A program made the translations under genes and the position numbers. 32,236 bases of DNA, taken from Cellulomonas avistercoris. GTDB lineage: Bacteria > Actinomycetota > Actinomycetes > Actinomycetales > Cellulomonadaceae. Numbering within the stretch: position 1 is the first letter of the stretch; each line of letters starts with the position of its first letter. Where the stretch lies: positions 199,347-231,582 of the forward strand of contig NZ_JACSQV010000003.1 in NCBI RefSeq assembly GCF_014836445.1, in the 5' to 3' direction. This document shows, piece by piece, positions 1 through 8,107 of this stretch. The notes under the pieces were generated by a model. It made no database searches and was not told the DNA's origin. It saw only the letters and a list, made by a program, of their open reading frames with translations.

Positions 1-537
1 CAGCAGTGCGGCCGCGAGCCCGAGGCGCTGCTTCATGCCCAGCGAGTACTGCCGGTAGCGCTTGTCCGCCGCGGCACCGAGGCCGACGCGCTCGAGCGCG
101 GCGTCGGCCCGCGTGCGGGTGGTGCGCGGGTCGGCCGACGCGTCGACCGCGTCGAGCCGCGCGAGGTTGGCCCGCCCGGACAGGTACGGCTGGAACGCAG
201 GCCCCTCGACCAGCGCGCCCACGCGCGGCAGCACGCGGGCCGCGGCCTGCGGCATGGGCGCCCCCAGCAGGTGCACCTGTCCCGCGGTGGGTGCGACGAG
301 CCCCAGCAGCATGCGGATCGTCGTCGTCTTGCCCGACCCGTTGGGGCCCAGGAAGCCGTAGACGGCGCCGCGGGGCACGACCAGGTCGATGCCGTCGACA
401 GCGACCTGGCCCGTGCGGAAGCGCTTGGTCAGGCCCTGGGTGCGGATCGCGTCGTCGCTCACGGCACCAGCCTGCGCCTCGCCGGGCGCCGGTGCGGGGG
501 CGGCCGCCGTGGCGGTCGCCCCCGGCGCGGTCGTCAC
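1..537 (-). CDS. ABC transporter ATP-binding protein (3' part beyond the window edge)
   Basis: This is the nucleotide-binding subunit of an ABC transporter, of the type that pairs with ABC-2 membrane proteins (drug or lipid export, BcrA-like). The 179 visible codons contain the Walker A motif GPNGSGKTTT and, at the truncated end, the ABC signature region YSLGMKQRLGLA. Walker B and the C-terminus lie outside the window. I chose the GTG at 537 because it overlaps the TGA of the upstream lipoprotein gene (GTGA), which suggests translational coupling. A shorter start at GTG 462 (MSDDAIRTQGL) is possible, since the extra 25 residues are an Ala/Pro-rich tail of low complexity. The partner is the LolA-like gene at 534-1796, divergent from a two-component pair. 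That layout suggests an envelope-stress or antibiotic-response module, which is inference. Confidence 0.88.
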   Translation of the reverse strand, partial: MTTAPGATATAAAPAPAPGEAQAGAVSDDAIRTQGLTKRFRTGQVAVDGIDLVVPRGAVYGFLGPNGSGKTTTIRMLLGLVAPTAGQVHLLGAPMPQAAARVLPRVGALVEGPAFQPYLSGRANLARLDAVDASADPRTTRTRADAALERVGLGAAADKRYRQYSLGMKQRLGLAAALL

Positions 538-1796
538 GCCCCGGCCGCCGCGCGCAGCGCGTCCACCGGGACCGCGCCGACGAGCACCCGGCCGTCGTCC
601 AGGACGAGCACCGACAGCAGCGTCGAGGACAGCGCGCGCCCGCCCTCGACGGGCGTGGTGAGCTGGTCGTAGAGCGCGGCGGTGTCCAGGTCGACGGGCG
701 GCCCGTCGCCCTCGGGCGCGAACTCCTCGTACAGGTCCTGCGCACCCTGCGACCCGAACTGCTTGTCGATCCCCGACATGCCCGACACGGCGGCGGGGTC
801 ACCCGCGACGAGCGCGGCGACGTCCACGTCGGTCAGCTCGACGATCGTGTCCCAGCCGGTCCCCGTGACGCTCACACCCTCGGGCAGCGGTGCGTCGGCC
901 GGGTCGGTGGGCAGGGACGTCGGCAGGTCGGTCGGCGCCGCCTGCGCGAGCGCCGCGTCGTCGGGCAGCGGCACGACGACCTCGCGCACGCTCGCACCCG
1001 GGGGTGCCGAGAACGTCAGGACGGCCGCGTCCGGCGCGGCGAACGTCACGTCGGTGAAGCCGAGCTCGAGCGCGGGCGTCGCGGCGTCGTCGCTGCTCCA
1101 CACCTGGACGCGCAGCGGCGTCCACGTCGCGGCGTCGACGGCCACGACGATGCGTCCCACGAGTGTCGTGGTGCTGCGGGGGGTCACCACGACCTGGTAG
1201 GCGTCGCGCCCGGCGACCGTCGTGGCCGCGTCGACCCCGACCGTCGCGTCCTGCTGTGCGCGCTCCAGGGCGTCACGGCCCAGCTGCTCGGGCGTCGGCA
1301 GGTCCGCGGGCGGCGTCGCGGTCGCCGCGAGCCCCTGCGCGCGAGCCGCGTCCTCGGGCGACAGCGCGTAGTGCACGACCTCGTCGTCGGACGACGAGTA
1401 CGTCCACGCCTGCGTGCCGTCGGCGACGACCGAGTACTCCGACGCGGTGCCCAGCAGCGAGACGCGCGAGCGCTCCTCGCCGTCGGTCCACACGCGCAGC
1501 GTCGTCGACCCGCCGAGCAGGCTGATCGGGTCGGCCCCGGCCACCTGCGTCATCGACAGGTCCGGCAGCCCGAGGCGCGCGGTGTGCACGACGGTGCCCG
1601 ACAGCGCCTGCGGCTCGGCCTCCAGCACGCGGGTCACCAGCTCCTCGGCCGTGACCGGCGGCAGCCCGGCGGTGTCGGCCGACGCGAGCAGCGGCGGGGC
1701 GGCGAAGGCGGCGGCGACCGCCACGACGGCCACGGCGGGCACGGCCCACGCGGTGCGGGTCCGCGACCTGGCGGGGGAGACGGGGGTGGTGTCCAT
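534..1796 (-). CDS. LolA-like / DUF2092-type secreted (lipo)protein
   Basis: The 420-residue protein starts with a hydrophobic segment (about residues 14-35, ending near LLASA), which is a Sec signal or membrane anchor. The mature part is rich in beta-prone, Ala/Val/Thr stretches and resembles actinobacterial proteins annotated as LolA-like or DUF2092 (for example TAWTYSSSDDEVVHY and WTPLRVQVWSSDD). There is no lipobox cysteine, so it is probably membrane-anchored or released rather than a true lipoprotein. The ATG at 1796 follows a GGTGGAG ribosome binding site. Its stop overlaps the GTG of the ABC ATPase. Such proteins commonly sit beside an ABC transporter and an OmpR/HK pair, as here, but their substrate is unknown. 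Family assignment is by general resemblance only. Confidence 0.8.
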   Translation of the reverse strand: MDTTPVSPARSRTRTAWAVPAVAVVAVAAAFAAPPLLASADTAGLPPVTAEELVTRVLEAEPQALSGTVVHTARLGLPDLSMTQVAGADPISLLGGSTTLRVWTDGEERSRVSLLGTASEYSVVADGTQAWTYSSSDDEVVHYALSPEDAARAQGLAATATPPADLPTPEQLGRDALERAQQDATVGVDAATTVAGRDAYQVVVTPRSTTTLVGRIVVAVDAATWTPLRVQVWSSDDAATPALELGFTDVTFAAPDAAVLTFSAPPGASVREVVVPLPDDAALAQAAPTDLPTSLPTDPADAPLPEGVSVTGTGWDTIVELTDVDVAALVAGDPAAVSGMSGIDKQFGSQGAQDLYEEFAPEGDGPPVDLDTAALYDQLTTPVEGGRALSSTLLSVLVLDDGRVLVGAVPVDALRAAAGA

Positions 1797-1819
1797 GGCT
1801 CCACCGTGCACCCCGGGGG

Positions 1820-1841
1820 CTGAGCGGACCCTGAGAGGGCG
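1820..1841. promoter_or_regulatory. Direct repeat CTGAG-N6-CTGAG, candidate OmpR-type regulator site
   Basis: CTGAG occurs at 1820-1824 and again at 1831-1835, exactly 11 bases apart, in the 94-bp gap between the divergent LolA-like gene and the response regulator. OmpR/PhoB-family proteins bind head-to-tail to direct repeats spaced by one helical turn (11 bp). The site therefore fits autoregulation and control of the transporter side. The biological role is inference. Confidence 0.4.
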
Positions 1842-1890
1842 CGGCGGGCGCCGCACGGTCCGGGCGGGCGGCGGGTGGGATGCTGCCGGT

Positions 1891-2551
1891 GTGCGCGTGC
1901 TCGTGGTCGACGACGAGGTGGGGCTGGTCCGCGCCCTGCGTCGCGGGCTGACGGCCGAGGGCTTCGCCGTCGACGCCGCGCACGACGGCGACACGGGCCT
2001 GGCGATGGCCGTCGACGGCGAGTACGACGTGCTCGTCGTCGACGTGATGCTGCCGCGCCGCAACGGGTACGACGTCGTCACCGCGCTGCGCGCGCAGGAC
2101 GTGTGGACCCCGGTCCTCATGCTGTCCGCCAAGGACGGCGAGCACGACGTCGCCGACGGGCTCGACGTGGGCGCCGACGACTACCTCACCAAGCCGTTCT
2201 CGTTCGTCGTCCTGGTCGCGCGCCTGCGTGCCCTCGTGCGGCGGCCGGTCGCGCCGCGGCCCGCCACGCTGCGTGCCGACGGCATCACGCTGGACCCCTC
2301 GTGGGGGCGGGGGGGGCCCGCGCCACGGCCAGGTCGTGACCCTGACGGTCCGCGAGACCGCGCTGCTCGAGTACCTGCTGCGGCACGCGGGCCGCGTCGT
2401 CGGCAAGATCGAGCTGCTCGACCACGTCTTCGACACCGGCGGCGAGGACGCCAACGTCGTCGAGGTGTACGTGGGGTACCTGCGCCGCAAGCTCGGGCGC
2501 GACGCCGTCGTCACCGTGCGGGGGGCGGGCTACCGCGTGGGGACCGCGTGA
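1891..2551 (+). pseudogene. OmpR-family response regulator, frameshifted at a G8 run
   Basis: The GTG at 1891 opens a receiver domain: VRVLVVDDE, phospho-acceptor Asp51 in LVVDVMLPRRNGYD, and Lys101 in DDYLTKPFS. After about codon 140 the frame is lost inside 8 consecutive G (2309-2316). The winged-helix domain continues in the next forward frame: VTLTVRETALLEYLLRHAGRV, then NVVEVYVGYLRRKLGRDAVV and GAGYRVGTA, stop at 2549-2551. Removing one G gives a normal 219-residue protein. Its stop overlaps the kinase GTG (GTGA). Without correction, the receiver frame has no stop and runs straight through the kinase gene. A homopolymer sequencing error is the simplest explanation. Phase variation or transcriptional slippage at G8 are alternatives. 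Confidence 0.85.
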
Positions 2552-3948
2552 GCGCCGTCGCGCCGGCGCCCGGCCGCCGCCCGTGGCGACGGCTGTCGCT
2601 GCGGTCGCGCCTCACGCTCGTCGCGACGCTCGCGGTCGCCGTCGTCCTCGTCGCGGGCGCCCTGGCGCTGACGGCGACGCTCGGCACGGCCCGCACCGCC
2701 GCGCTCGACGACGTCGTGCGCGAGCGCTCGGCGACGCTCGCCGCGCTCGTCGCCGACGACCGCGTGCCCGACGCCCTGCCGGTCTCCCAGCCGGGGGAGG
2801 TGGCGCAGCTGCTCGACCGCGACGGTGGCGTCGTCGCCACCTCGACCACCGCGTCGCGCACGCTGCCGGTCGTCGACGCCGCCACCCTCGCGGACTGGCG
2901 CGAGAGCGCGGGCGACGACGTGCTCGTCGTGGGCACCGACGCGAGCGCGTACGACGAGGTGGCGCGGGCCGCCGTGCGTGCCGTCACCTGGCGCGGCGTG
3001 CCCGCGACCCTCGTGACGACCGTGCCGGCGACCGACGTCGAGGGCGTGCTGGGCGCGCTGCGGGTCGCGCTGCTGCTGGTCGTCCCCGTCCTCGTCGCCG
3101 GCTTCGCCGTGGTGCTGTGGACCGTGCTGGGGCGTGCGCTGGCGCCGGTCGAGCACCTGCGGGCGGCGGCCGACCGTGTCGCGCTCACCGGCGGGCCGGG
3201 GTCGCTGCCGGTGCCCGCCGCCGACGACGAGCTCGGCGCGCTGGCCCGCACGCTCAACGCGATGCTGGACCGCCTCGAGGTCGCGGCCGCACGGCAGCGG
3301 ACGTTCGTCGCCGACGCGGCGCACGAGCTGCGCTCACCGCTCGCCGCCGCGCGTGCCGCGGTCGAGGTCGCGGCCGCGCACCCCGCGGCGTACCCCGTGG
3401 CGGACCTCGTGGCGGACCTCGCACCCCAGGTGGCCCGCATGCAGACGCTCGTCGACGACCTCCTGGTCCTCGCGCGCGTCGGGTCGTCGGGAGCGGCGCC
3501 CGGCCCCGTGGACCTCGCGGCGGTCGCGGACGACGCGGTCGCCTCGGCGGCGCCCGACGCCGCCGCGCGCGGCGTGCGCGTGCTCGTCTCCGGGGCTGCG
3601 ACCGCCGCGGGCACGCCCGAGGCGGCGGGCCGGGTCGTGCGCAACCTCGTCGCGAACGCCGTGCGGCACGCGGTCGGTCGCGTCGACGTGCACGTGGAGC
3701 CCGTGCCGGGCGGCGGGCGCGTGCGCGTCGTCGTCGACGACGACGGGCACGGGATCGCCCCGGAGGACCGCGAACGGGTCTTCGCGCGGTTCGTGCGGCT
3801 CGACGAGGCCCGTGAGCGCGACGCCGGCGGCACGGGCCTGGGCCTGGCGATCGCGCGCGAGATGGCGCGCGAGCTCGGCGGGGACGTGCTGCTCGACGAG
3901 GCACCCGGCGGCGGGGTGCGGGCCGTCCTGGAGCTGCCGGCGGCCTGA
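2548..3948 (+). CDS. Two-component sensor histidine kinase
   Basis: This is a 466-residue membrane sensor kinase. Residues about 24-46 form the first transmembrane helix (LTLVATLAVAVVLVAGALAL). An extracytoplasmic sensor of about 120 residues follows, and the second helix lies near 171-195. HAMP-like sequence and a HisKA dimerisation helix come next, with phospho-acceptor His259 in FVADAAHELRSPLAAAR. The ATPase domain shows the N box (NLVANAVRHAV), the G1 box (VDDDGHGIAPEDRERVF) and the G2 box (GGTGLGLAIA). The GTG start overlaps the response-regulator stop, which is the usual coupling of a cognate pair. It presumably phosphorylates the neighbouring regulator. The stimulus is unknown, but the divergent ABC/LolA-like genes point to an envelope signal. 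Confidence 0.93.
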   Translation: MSAVAPAPGRRPWRRLSLRSRLTLVATLAVAVVLVAGALALTATLGTARTAALDDVVRERSATLAALVADDRVPDALPVSQPGEVAQLLDRDGGVVATSTTASRTLPVVDAATLADWRESAGDDVLVVGTDASAYDEVARAAVRAVTWRGVPATLVTTVPATDVEGVLGALRVALLLVVPVLVAGFAVVLWTVLGRALAPVEHLRAAADRVALTGGPGSLPVPAADDELGALARTLNAMLDRLEVAAARQRTFVADAAHELRSPLAAARAAVEVAAAHPAAYPVADLVADLAPQVARMQTLVDDLLVLARVGSSGAAPGPVDLAAVADDAVASAAPDAAARGVRVLVSGAATAAGTPEAAGRVVRNLVANAVRHAVGRVDVHVEPVPGGGRVRVVVDDDGHGIAPEDRERVFARFVRLDEARERDAGGTGLGLAIAREMARELGGDVLLDEAPGGGVRAVLELPAA

Positions 3949-4064
3949 CGGGCCCGCGCCGTCGTGCGACCTGCGCCGCCGCCGCCGTCCCCGGGCGCCC
4001 CGCGGTGACCCGTGCGACGATCCGGGGGCACGTCCCGACCGAGGACGTCGGTGACGGGAGGGTC

Positions 4065-4859
4065 ATGCCGCTGACGGTCCGAGGTGCGGGCGCACCGGAC
4101 GCCGCCGACGTCCACGAGCACCGGATCGACGGTCTGGTCCTGCGGGCCCGGACCCTGCGGGACACCACCGACGCACCGTCCGACGACGTCCGCGCCGACA
4201 CCGTGCTCGTGCACGGGCTCGGGGCGTCGTCCGCCTCGTTCGAGCCGCTGGCGCGTCACCTCGCGCGCGCCGGCACGGTGCACCTGCTCGACCTGCCCGG
4301 CTTCGGGCGTCTGCCGCGCCCGCGGCACCGCCTGGAGGTCGAGGAGCTCGCGGCCGTCGTGGCCGGATGGCTCCAGCGGACCGGGGTCGAGCGGCCGGTG
4401 CTGGTGGGGCACTCGATGGGCGCCCAGGTGGTCGCCGAGGTCGCAGCGGCCGCTCCGGCGAGCGTGTCGGGCGTCGTGCTCGTCGGCCCGACGACCGACC
4501 TCGAGGGACGCTCGGCCGTGCGCCAGATGCTGCGGCTCGCCCGCAGCTCCGTGCACGAGTCGACCGCGGCGCGCGCCGTGCTGCTGCGGTCCTACGTGGA
4601 GTGCGGGCCGCGCTGGTACGTCTCCGAGCTGCGGGCGATGCTGGGCCACCGGGTCGAGGAGCGCCTGGGCGAGGTGCGCGCGCCCCTGCTGGTCGTGCGC
4701 GGCGAGCACGACCGCGTCACCCCGGCGCCGTGGGCGGCGCTGCTGGCCGACGCCGCACCGTACGGCCGTGCGGCGACGGTGCCGGGCGCCGGGCACGCGG
4801 TGATGTACGACCGCGCCCGTGAGGTGGCCGACCTCGTCCTGGGGCACGCGGTGCCATGA
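4065..4859 (+). CDS. Alpha/beta-fold hydrolase
   Basis: This 264-residue cytoplasmic hydrolase shows the alpha/beta-hydrolase order: oxyanion region VLVHGLGASSASFEPLAR, nucleophile elbow GHSMGAQ (Ser117), acid-loop VVRGEHDRVTP and catalytic His in PGAGHAVMYD. I chose ATG 4065 because GGGAGGG precedes it. An in-frame GTG at 4005 would add 20 residues but has no such site. The substrate cannot be told from sequence; related proteins include esterases, haloperoxidase-like enzymes and MhpC-type hydrolases. The stop overlaps the start of the next hydrolase (ATGA), so the two are probably co-translated. Confidence 0.88.
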   Translation: MPLTVRGAGAPDAADVHEHRIDGLVLRARTLRDTTDAPSDDVRADTVLVHGLGASSASFEPLARHLARAGTVHLLDLPGFGRLPRPRHRLEVEELAAVVAGWLQRTGVERPVLVGHSMGAQVVAEVAAAAPASVSGVVLVGPTTDLEGRSAVRQMLRLARSSVHESTAARAVLLRSYVECGPRWYVSELRAMLGHRVEERLGEVRAPLLVVRGEHDRVTPAPWAALLADAAPYGRAATVPGAGHAVMYDRAREVADLVLGHAVP

Positions 4860-5626
4860 ACGCGGCCGGGACGGGACGACCCTCCGGACGGCTACGGGCC
4901 GCAGGCCGGGTCGTGGGCGCCGCGCGCCGCCGGCTGCAGCAGGGTGCGGCCTGGGCGCGCGACTACGCGTGGATCGTCGCCGCGCAGGCCCGGGCCACGC
5001 TGGGCCCCCCGCCGCCCGCCGCCCGGGCGGCGGGCGCGCGGGCGCCCGGGGGGCTGCTGCCCGGCATCTACGAGACGTGGCCCGTCATGGGCGCGCTGGC
5101 ACGTGCGCTGCACGCGGCCGGCCACCCGGTGCACGTCGTCCCGGCACTGGGGCTCAACCATCTGGGGCTCGAGGAGTCGGCGCGCCTCGTCGCCGCGCGC
5201 CTCGGGGAGCTCGCGCCGGAGCAGGTCGTCCTGGTGGCGCACTCGAAGGGCGGGCTCATCGGCAAGCTCGTGCTGACCGACCCGGTCGTGGGCCCGCACG
5301 TCGCGGGCCTCGTCGCCGTCAGCACGCCCTTCGCCGGGTCCGTGTACGCGCGGTGGTTCCCGGCCCGGCCGGTGCGGGCCCTGTCGCCGCACGACCCGCA
5401 CGTGCTCGCGCTCGCGAACGACGTCGCCGCGCACGCGCGCATCTGGTCGGTCTACGCGCGCTTCGACCCGCACGTCCCCGGGGGCAGCGAGCTGCCCGGC
5501 GCCGTGAACGTCCGGCTGCCGCTCGACGGCCACTTCCGGCCGCTCGACGACCCACGGCTGCACGCGGTCGTCGTCGACGCGGTCGGGCGGCTCACCGCAC
5601 CGGGTCAGGGGCGCGCGGGCTCCTGA
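4856..5626 (+). CDS. Lipase/esterase-like alpha/beta hydrolase
   Basis: The 256-residue protein has a short basic N-terminus, then LLPGIYETWPVMGALARALHAAGHPVHVVPALG, a pattern of triacylglycerol-lipase or PGAP1-like esterases. A nucleophile elbow follows, VAHSKGG (Ser130), in which Ala replaces the first Gly of GxSxG. A candidate catalytic His is in LPLDGHFRPLDD. There is no convincing signal peptide, so it is likely cytoplasmic or membrane-associated. It begins inside the stop of the preceding hydrolase (ATGA). Its own stop codon lies inside a 15-bp inverted repeat that should terminate transcription. Substrate unknown. Confidence 0.85.
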   Translation: MNAAGTGRPSGRLRAAGRVVGAARRRLQQGAAWARDYAWIVAAQARATLGPPPPAARAAGARAPGGLLPGIYETWPVMGALARALHAAGHPVHVVPALGLNHLGLEESARLVAARLGELAPEQVVLVAHSKGGLIGKLVLTDPVVGPHVAGLVAVSTPFAGSVYARWFPARPVRALSPHDPHVLALANDVAAHARIWSVYARFDPHVPGGSELPGAVNVRLPLDGHFRPLDDPRLHAVVVDAVGRLTAPGQGRAGS

Positions 5627-5636
5627 CCCGGTGCGG
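5595..5636. terminator. Bidirectional terminator between convergent genes
   Basis: A perfect 15-bp inverted repeat, CCGCACCGGGTCAGG at 5595-5609 and its complement at 5622-5636, is separated by 12 bases. It contains the stop codon of the lipase-like gene and lies 10 bases before the end of the convergent MFS gene. There is no T-run, which is usual for GC-rich actinobacterial terminators. Confidence 0.8.
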
Positions 5637-5645
5637 CGGCGTCCG

Positions 5646-7142
5646 TCAGTGGTGCGCCGGGGCCGGCGACCCCGCCGGGGCGGCGCCGACGGCGAACGCG
5701 GCGGCGATCGCCGGGAGCGTCAGGACGGCACCGACCAGGAAGGCCGCGTGCACGCCCCCGGCCGTCGCGGCGACCTCGGACGCGCCGTCCGCGGCCAGGC
5801 CCGCCGCGGTGGCGGACAGCACGGTGACGAACACCGCGGTCCCCGCGGCGCCCGCGACCTGCTGCACGGTGCCGATGACGGCGGACCCGTGCGAGTACCG
5901 CTCCGGGTCCACGGACCCGAGGGCGGAGGTGAACAGCGGCGTGAACACCAGCGCCAGCCCGGCGGACATGGTCAGGTGCGCGCCGACCAGCAGCCACGGC
6001 GAGCTGCCGACGCCGAGCAGCAGCGTCATGCCCCAGGCCGCCGTGCTCACGAGCACGGTGCCGGGCACGAGCAGCGGCCGCGGCCCGACGCGGTCGTACG
6101 CGCGTCCGACCGCGGGGGCCAGGAGCCCCATGAGCAGGCCGCCGGGCAGCAGCATCAGGCCCGTGCTCAGGGTGTCGACGCCCAGGACGTCCTGCGCGTA
6201 GATCGGCAGCATGATGATGACGCCGAACAGCGCCATCATCATCACGGCCATGAGCGCGACGCCGACCGCGAACGTGCGCGACCGGAACGTGCGCAGGTCC
6301 AGCAGCGCGTCGTCGGTGCGCTGCAGCCGGATCTGCCGGGCGACGAACAGCGTCAGGCCCGCGGCCCCGGCGACCAGGGCGCCGAGCGTGACCGGCTGGA
6401 CACCGCCGTTGACGGCCTCGCCGATGCGCGACATCCCGAACACGAGCCCGCCGAAGGCGACCGCGGACAGCAGGACCGACACGACGTCGACCCGTGCGCG
6501 ACGTGCGTCGGTGACGTCGGGCAGGCGCAGCGCGCCCAGCACGAGCGCGCCCAGCGCCACGGGCAGGACGAGGCCGAACATCCACCGCCAGTCGAGGACC
6601 GACAGGATCAGCCCGGAGATCGTCGGCCCCAGTGCCGGGGCGACGGAGATGACGATCGAGATGTTGCCCATCGTGCGTCCGCGCGAGGCGGGCGGTGTGA
6701 CGGTCATGACGGTCGTCATGAGCAGCGGCAGCATCACGGCCGTGCCGGTGGCCTGGACGACGCGGCCGGCGAGCAGCATCTCGAAGCCGGGCGACAGCGC
6801 GCAGACGAGCGTGCCGAGCGAGAACAGGCCCATCGCGGTGAGGAACGCACCACGCGTGGTCGTGCGCTGCAGGAAGAAGCCCGTGACGGGGATGACGACG
6901 GCCATGGTCAGCAGGAACGCCGTGGTCAGCCACTGCGCGGTGCTCGCCGTGATCGACAGGTCGTCCATGAGGCGCGGCAGCGCGACGCCCATGATCGTCT
7001 CGTTGAGGATGACGACGAACGTCGAGACGAGCAGCAGCGTCACCGCGAGGCGGTCCCGCGGGCTCATCGTCGCCGGCGTCGTGCGGGCGTCGTCGACGCC
7101 CGGACCCATGACGGTGGTGGTCGGTGCGGTGTGGTCGTCCAC
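5646..7142 (-). CDS. MFS transporter, DHA2 (EmrB/QacA-like) drug exporter family
   Basis: This is a 498-residue integral membrane protein with about 14 hydrophobic helices, the count expected for the DHA2 subfamily of proton-coupled drug exporters. Family features include the N-terminal ETIMGVALPRLMDDL, the motif TAQWLTTAFLLTMAVVIPVTG, the helix-4 pattern AGRVVQATGTAVMLPLLMTTV and the motif-C-like helix-5 stretch APALGPTISGLIL. The GTG at 7142 is used here; ATG 7109 (MGPGVDD) is an alternative, and neither has a good ribosome binding site. The gene stands alone between terminators at 5595-5636 and 7313-7356. The palindrome at 7245-7258 in its upstream region could bind a local repressor, but none is encoded next to it. 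Substrate unknown. Confidence 0.92.
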   Translation of the reverse strand: MDDHTAPTTTVMGPGVDDARTTPATMSPRDRLAVTLLLVSTFVVILNETIMGVALPRLMDDLSITASTAQWLTTAFLLTMAVVIPVTGFFLQRTTTRGAFLTAMGLFSLGTLVCALSPGFEMLLAGRVVQATGTAVMLPLLMTTVMTVTPPASRGRTMGNISIVISVAPALGPTISGLILSVLDWRWMFGLVLPVALGALVLGALRLPDVTDARRARVDVVSVLLSAVAFGGLVFGMSRIGEAVNGGVQPVTLGALVAGAAGLTLFVARQIRLQRTDDALLDLRTFRSRTFAVGVALMAVMMMALFGVIIMLPIYAQDVLGVDTLSTGLMLLPGGLLMGLLAPAVGRAYDRVGPRPLLVPGTVLVSTAAWGMTLLLGVGSSPWLLVGAHLTMSAGLALVFTPLFTSALGSVDPERYSHGSAVIGTVQQVAGAAGTAVFVTVLSATAAGLAADGASEVAATAGGVHAAFLVGAVLTLPAIAAAFAVGAAPAGSPAPAHH

Positions 7143-7244
7143 GTGGTGGCCTGTCGCGTTCGGGCCCCGAGGGGAGGGGCGGTGAGGGCGTGGCCCGCAG
7201 GCCGGTGGGTGGCGGGCGTCGGGGCGCGTGCTCCGGACAAGTCT

Positions 7245-7258
7245 GTGGTGGCAACCAC
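7245..7258. promoter_or_regulatory. Inverted repeat GTGGT-N4-ACCAC upstream of the MFS gene
   Basis: GTGGTGGCAACCAC at 7245-7258 lies about 100 bp upstream of the exporter start. Short symmetrical sites of this kind are typical of TetR/MarR-type control of drug exporters. No promoter hexamers are clear nearby, so the role is a guess. Confidence 0.3.
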
Positions 7259-7312
7259 GGAGGCGTCGACGTCATTCCGTCCGTACCGACCACGCCGGGC
7301 ACGCGAACTCAT

Positions 7313-7356
7313 CGCCCGCCCGCGGTGCGCACGTGCGGTGCGCCGCGGGACGGGCG
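7313..7356 (-). terminator. Long hairpin terminator after the nucleosidase gene
   Basis: The 16 bases at 7313-7328 pair with 7340-7356, with one bulged A and one G-U wobble, around an 11-base loop that itself contains GCACGTGC. The structure begins 10 bases downstream of the nucleosidase stop on the minus strand, where a terminator of the luxS operon would be expected. There is no U-tract. Confidence 0.75.
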
Positions 7357-7366
7357 GTGCGTGCCC

Positions 7367-8107
7367 TCAGACCGGTGCGAGGACCGTGTCGAGCAGGCCG
7401 AGGACCACCGTCGCGGAGCGCTCGGCGGCGTCGTCCACGTGGGCGTCGAAGTCCACGCCCGCGATGGGGCCGCAGAGGTCGGAGATGCCGCGGACCGACA
7501 GGAACGGCACCCCGGCCAGGTGCGCCGTGTGCGCCAGCGCCGCCGACTCCATGTCGCACGCGAGCGCCTCGGGGAACGCCGCGCGCAGCGCGAGGACCCG
7601 CTCCGCGTCGACGAAGACGTCGCTCGACAGGATCATGCCCGTGCGCACGGTCAGGCCGCCGGTGTCGACGCCCGCCGCCGCGGCCAGCAGGCCGGGGTCC
7701 GCGTCGAACCGCTCGGGCATGCCCGGCACCTGGCCGAGCGCGTAGCCGAAGACCCGTGCGTCGGCCGCGCCGTGGACGGTGGTGGCGCCGACGACCACGT
7801 CGCCGACCCGCACGTCGAGCCCCATGCCGCCGGCCGACCCGGCGCTCAGCACGACCCGCGGGTTCGAGCCGTGCAGCGCGAGCGTCGCGGCCGAGGCCGC
7901 GTTCACGAGGCCGATGCCGCAGGTCACGAGCATGACGCGGGACCCGCCCAGCTCGAGGATGCGGCGTCGCGCACTGGCGACCTCGATCTCGTTCCCGACC
8001 GCCGACGAGCGGTCGAGGAAGGGCGACGCCTCGACGCCCATCGCCGTGACGACGACGGCGTCGACCCGGGCACCGGGTGCGGCGGACAGCTCGCGGGCGG
8101 TCGTCAC
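7367..8107 (-). CDS. mtnN: 5'-methylthioadenosine/S-adenosylhomocysteine nucleosidase
   Basis: The 246-residue cytoplasmic enzyme cleaves the glycosidic bond of MTA and SAH, releasing adenine and methylthioribose or S-ribosylhomocysteine. Family motifs are [13 protein letters not shown] (catalytic Glu region), [34 protein letters not shown] (ribose-binding Met-Glu pair) and VRGISDLCG (catalytic Asp). The GTG at 8107 overlaps the luxS stop (GTGA), so it is co-translated with the enzyme that uses its product. Residues upstream of that start are Arg-rich and belong to no family. The pairing completes the SAH to AI-2 route in one transcript. Confidence 0.92.
   Translation of the reverse strand: MTTARELSAAPGARVDAVVVTAMGVEASPFLDRSSAVGNEIEVASARRRILELGGSRVMLVTCGIGLVNAASAATLALHGSNPRVVLSAGSAGGMGLDVRVGDVVVGATTVHGAADARVFGYALGQVPGMPERFDADPGLLAAAAGVDTGGLTVRTGMILSSDVFVDAERVLALRAAFPEALACDMESAALAHTAHLAGVPFLSVRGISDLCGPIAGVDFDAHVDDAAERSATVVLGLLDTVLAPV

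Noticed and set aside
1891..3948. A genuine hybrid receiver-kinase fusion protein
   Set aside because: The bridging 77 residues are the out-of-frame reading of an intact winged-helix domain, so the fusion frame is a by-product of the frameshift unless expression shows otherwise. I list it as a finding, not as a gene.
4005..4064. GTG 4005 as the start of the first alpha/beta hydrolase
   Set aside because: ATG 4065 has a GGGAGGG site immediately upstream, while 4005 has none, and the extension is not conserved-looking.
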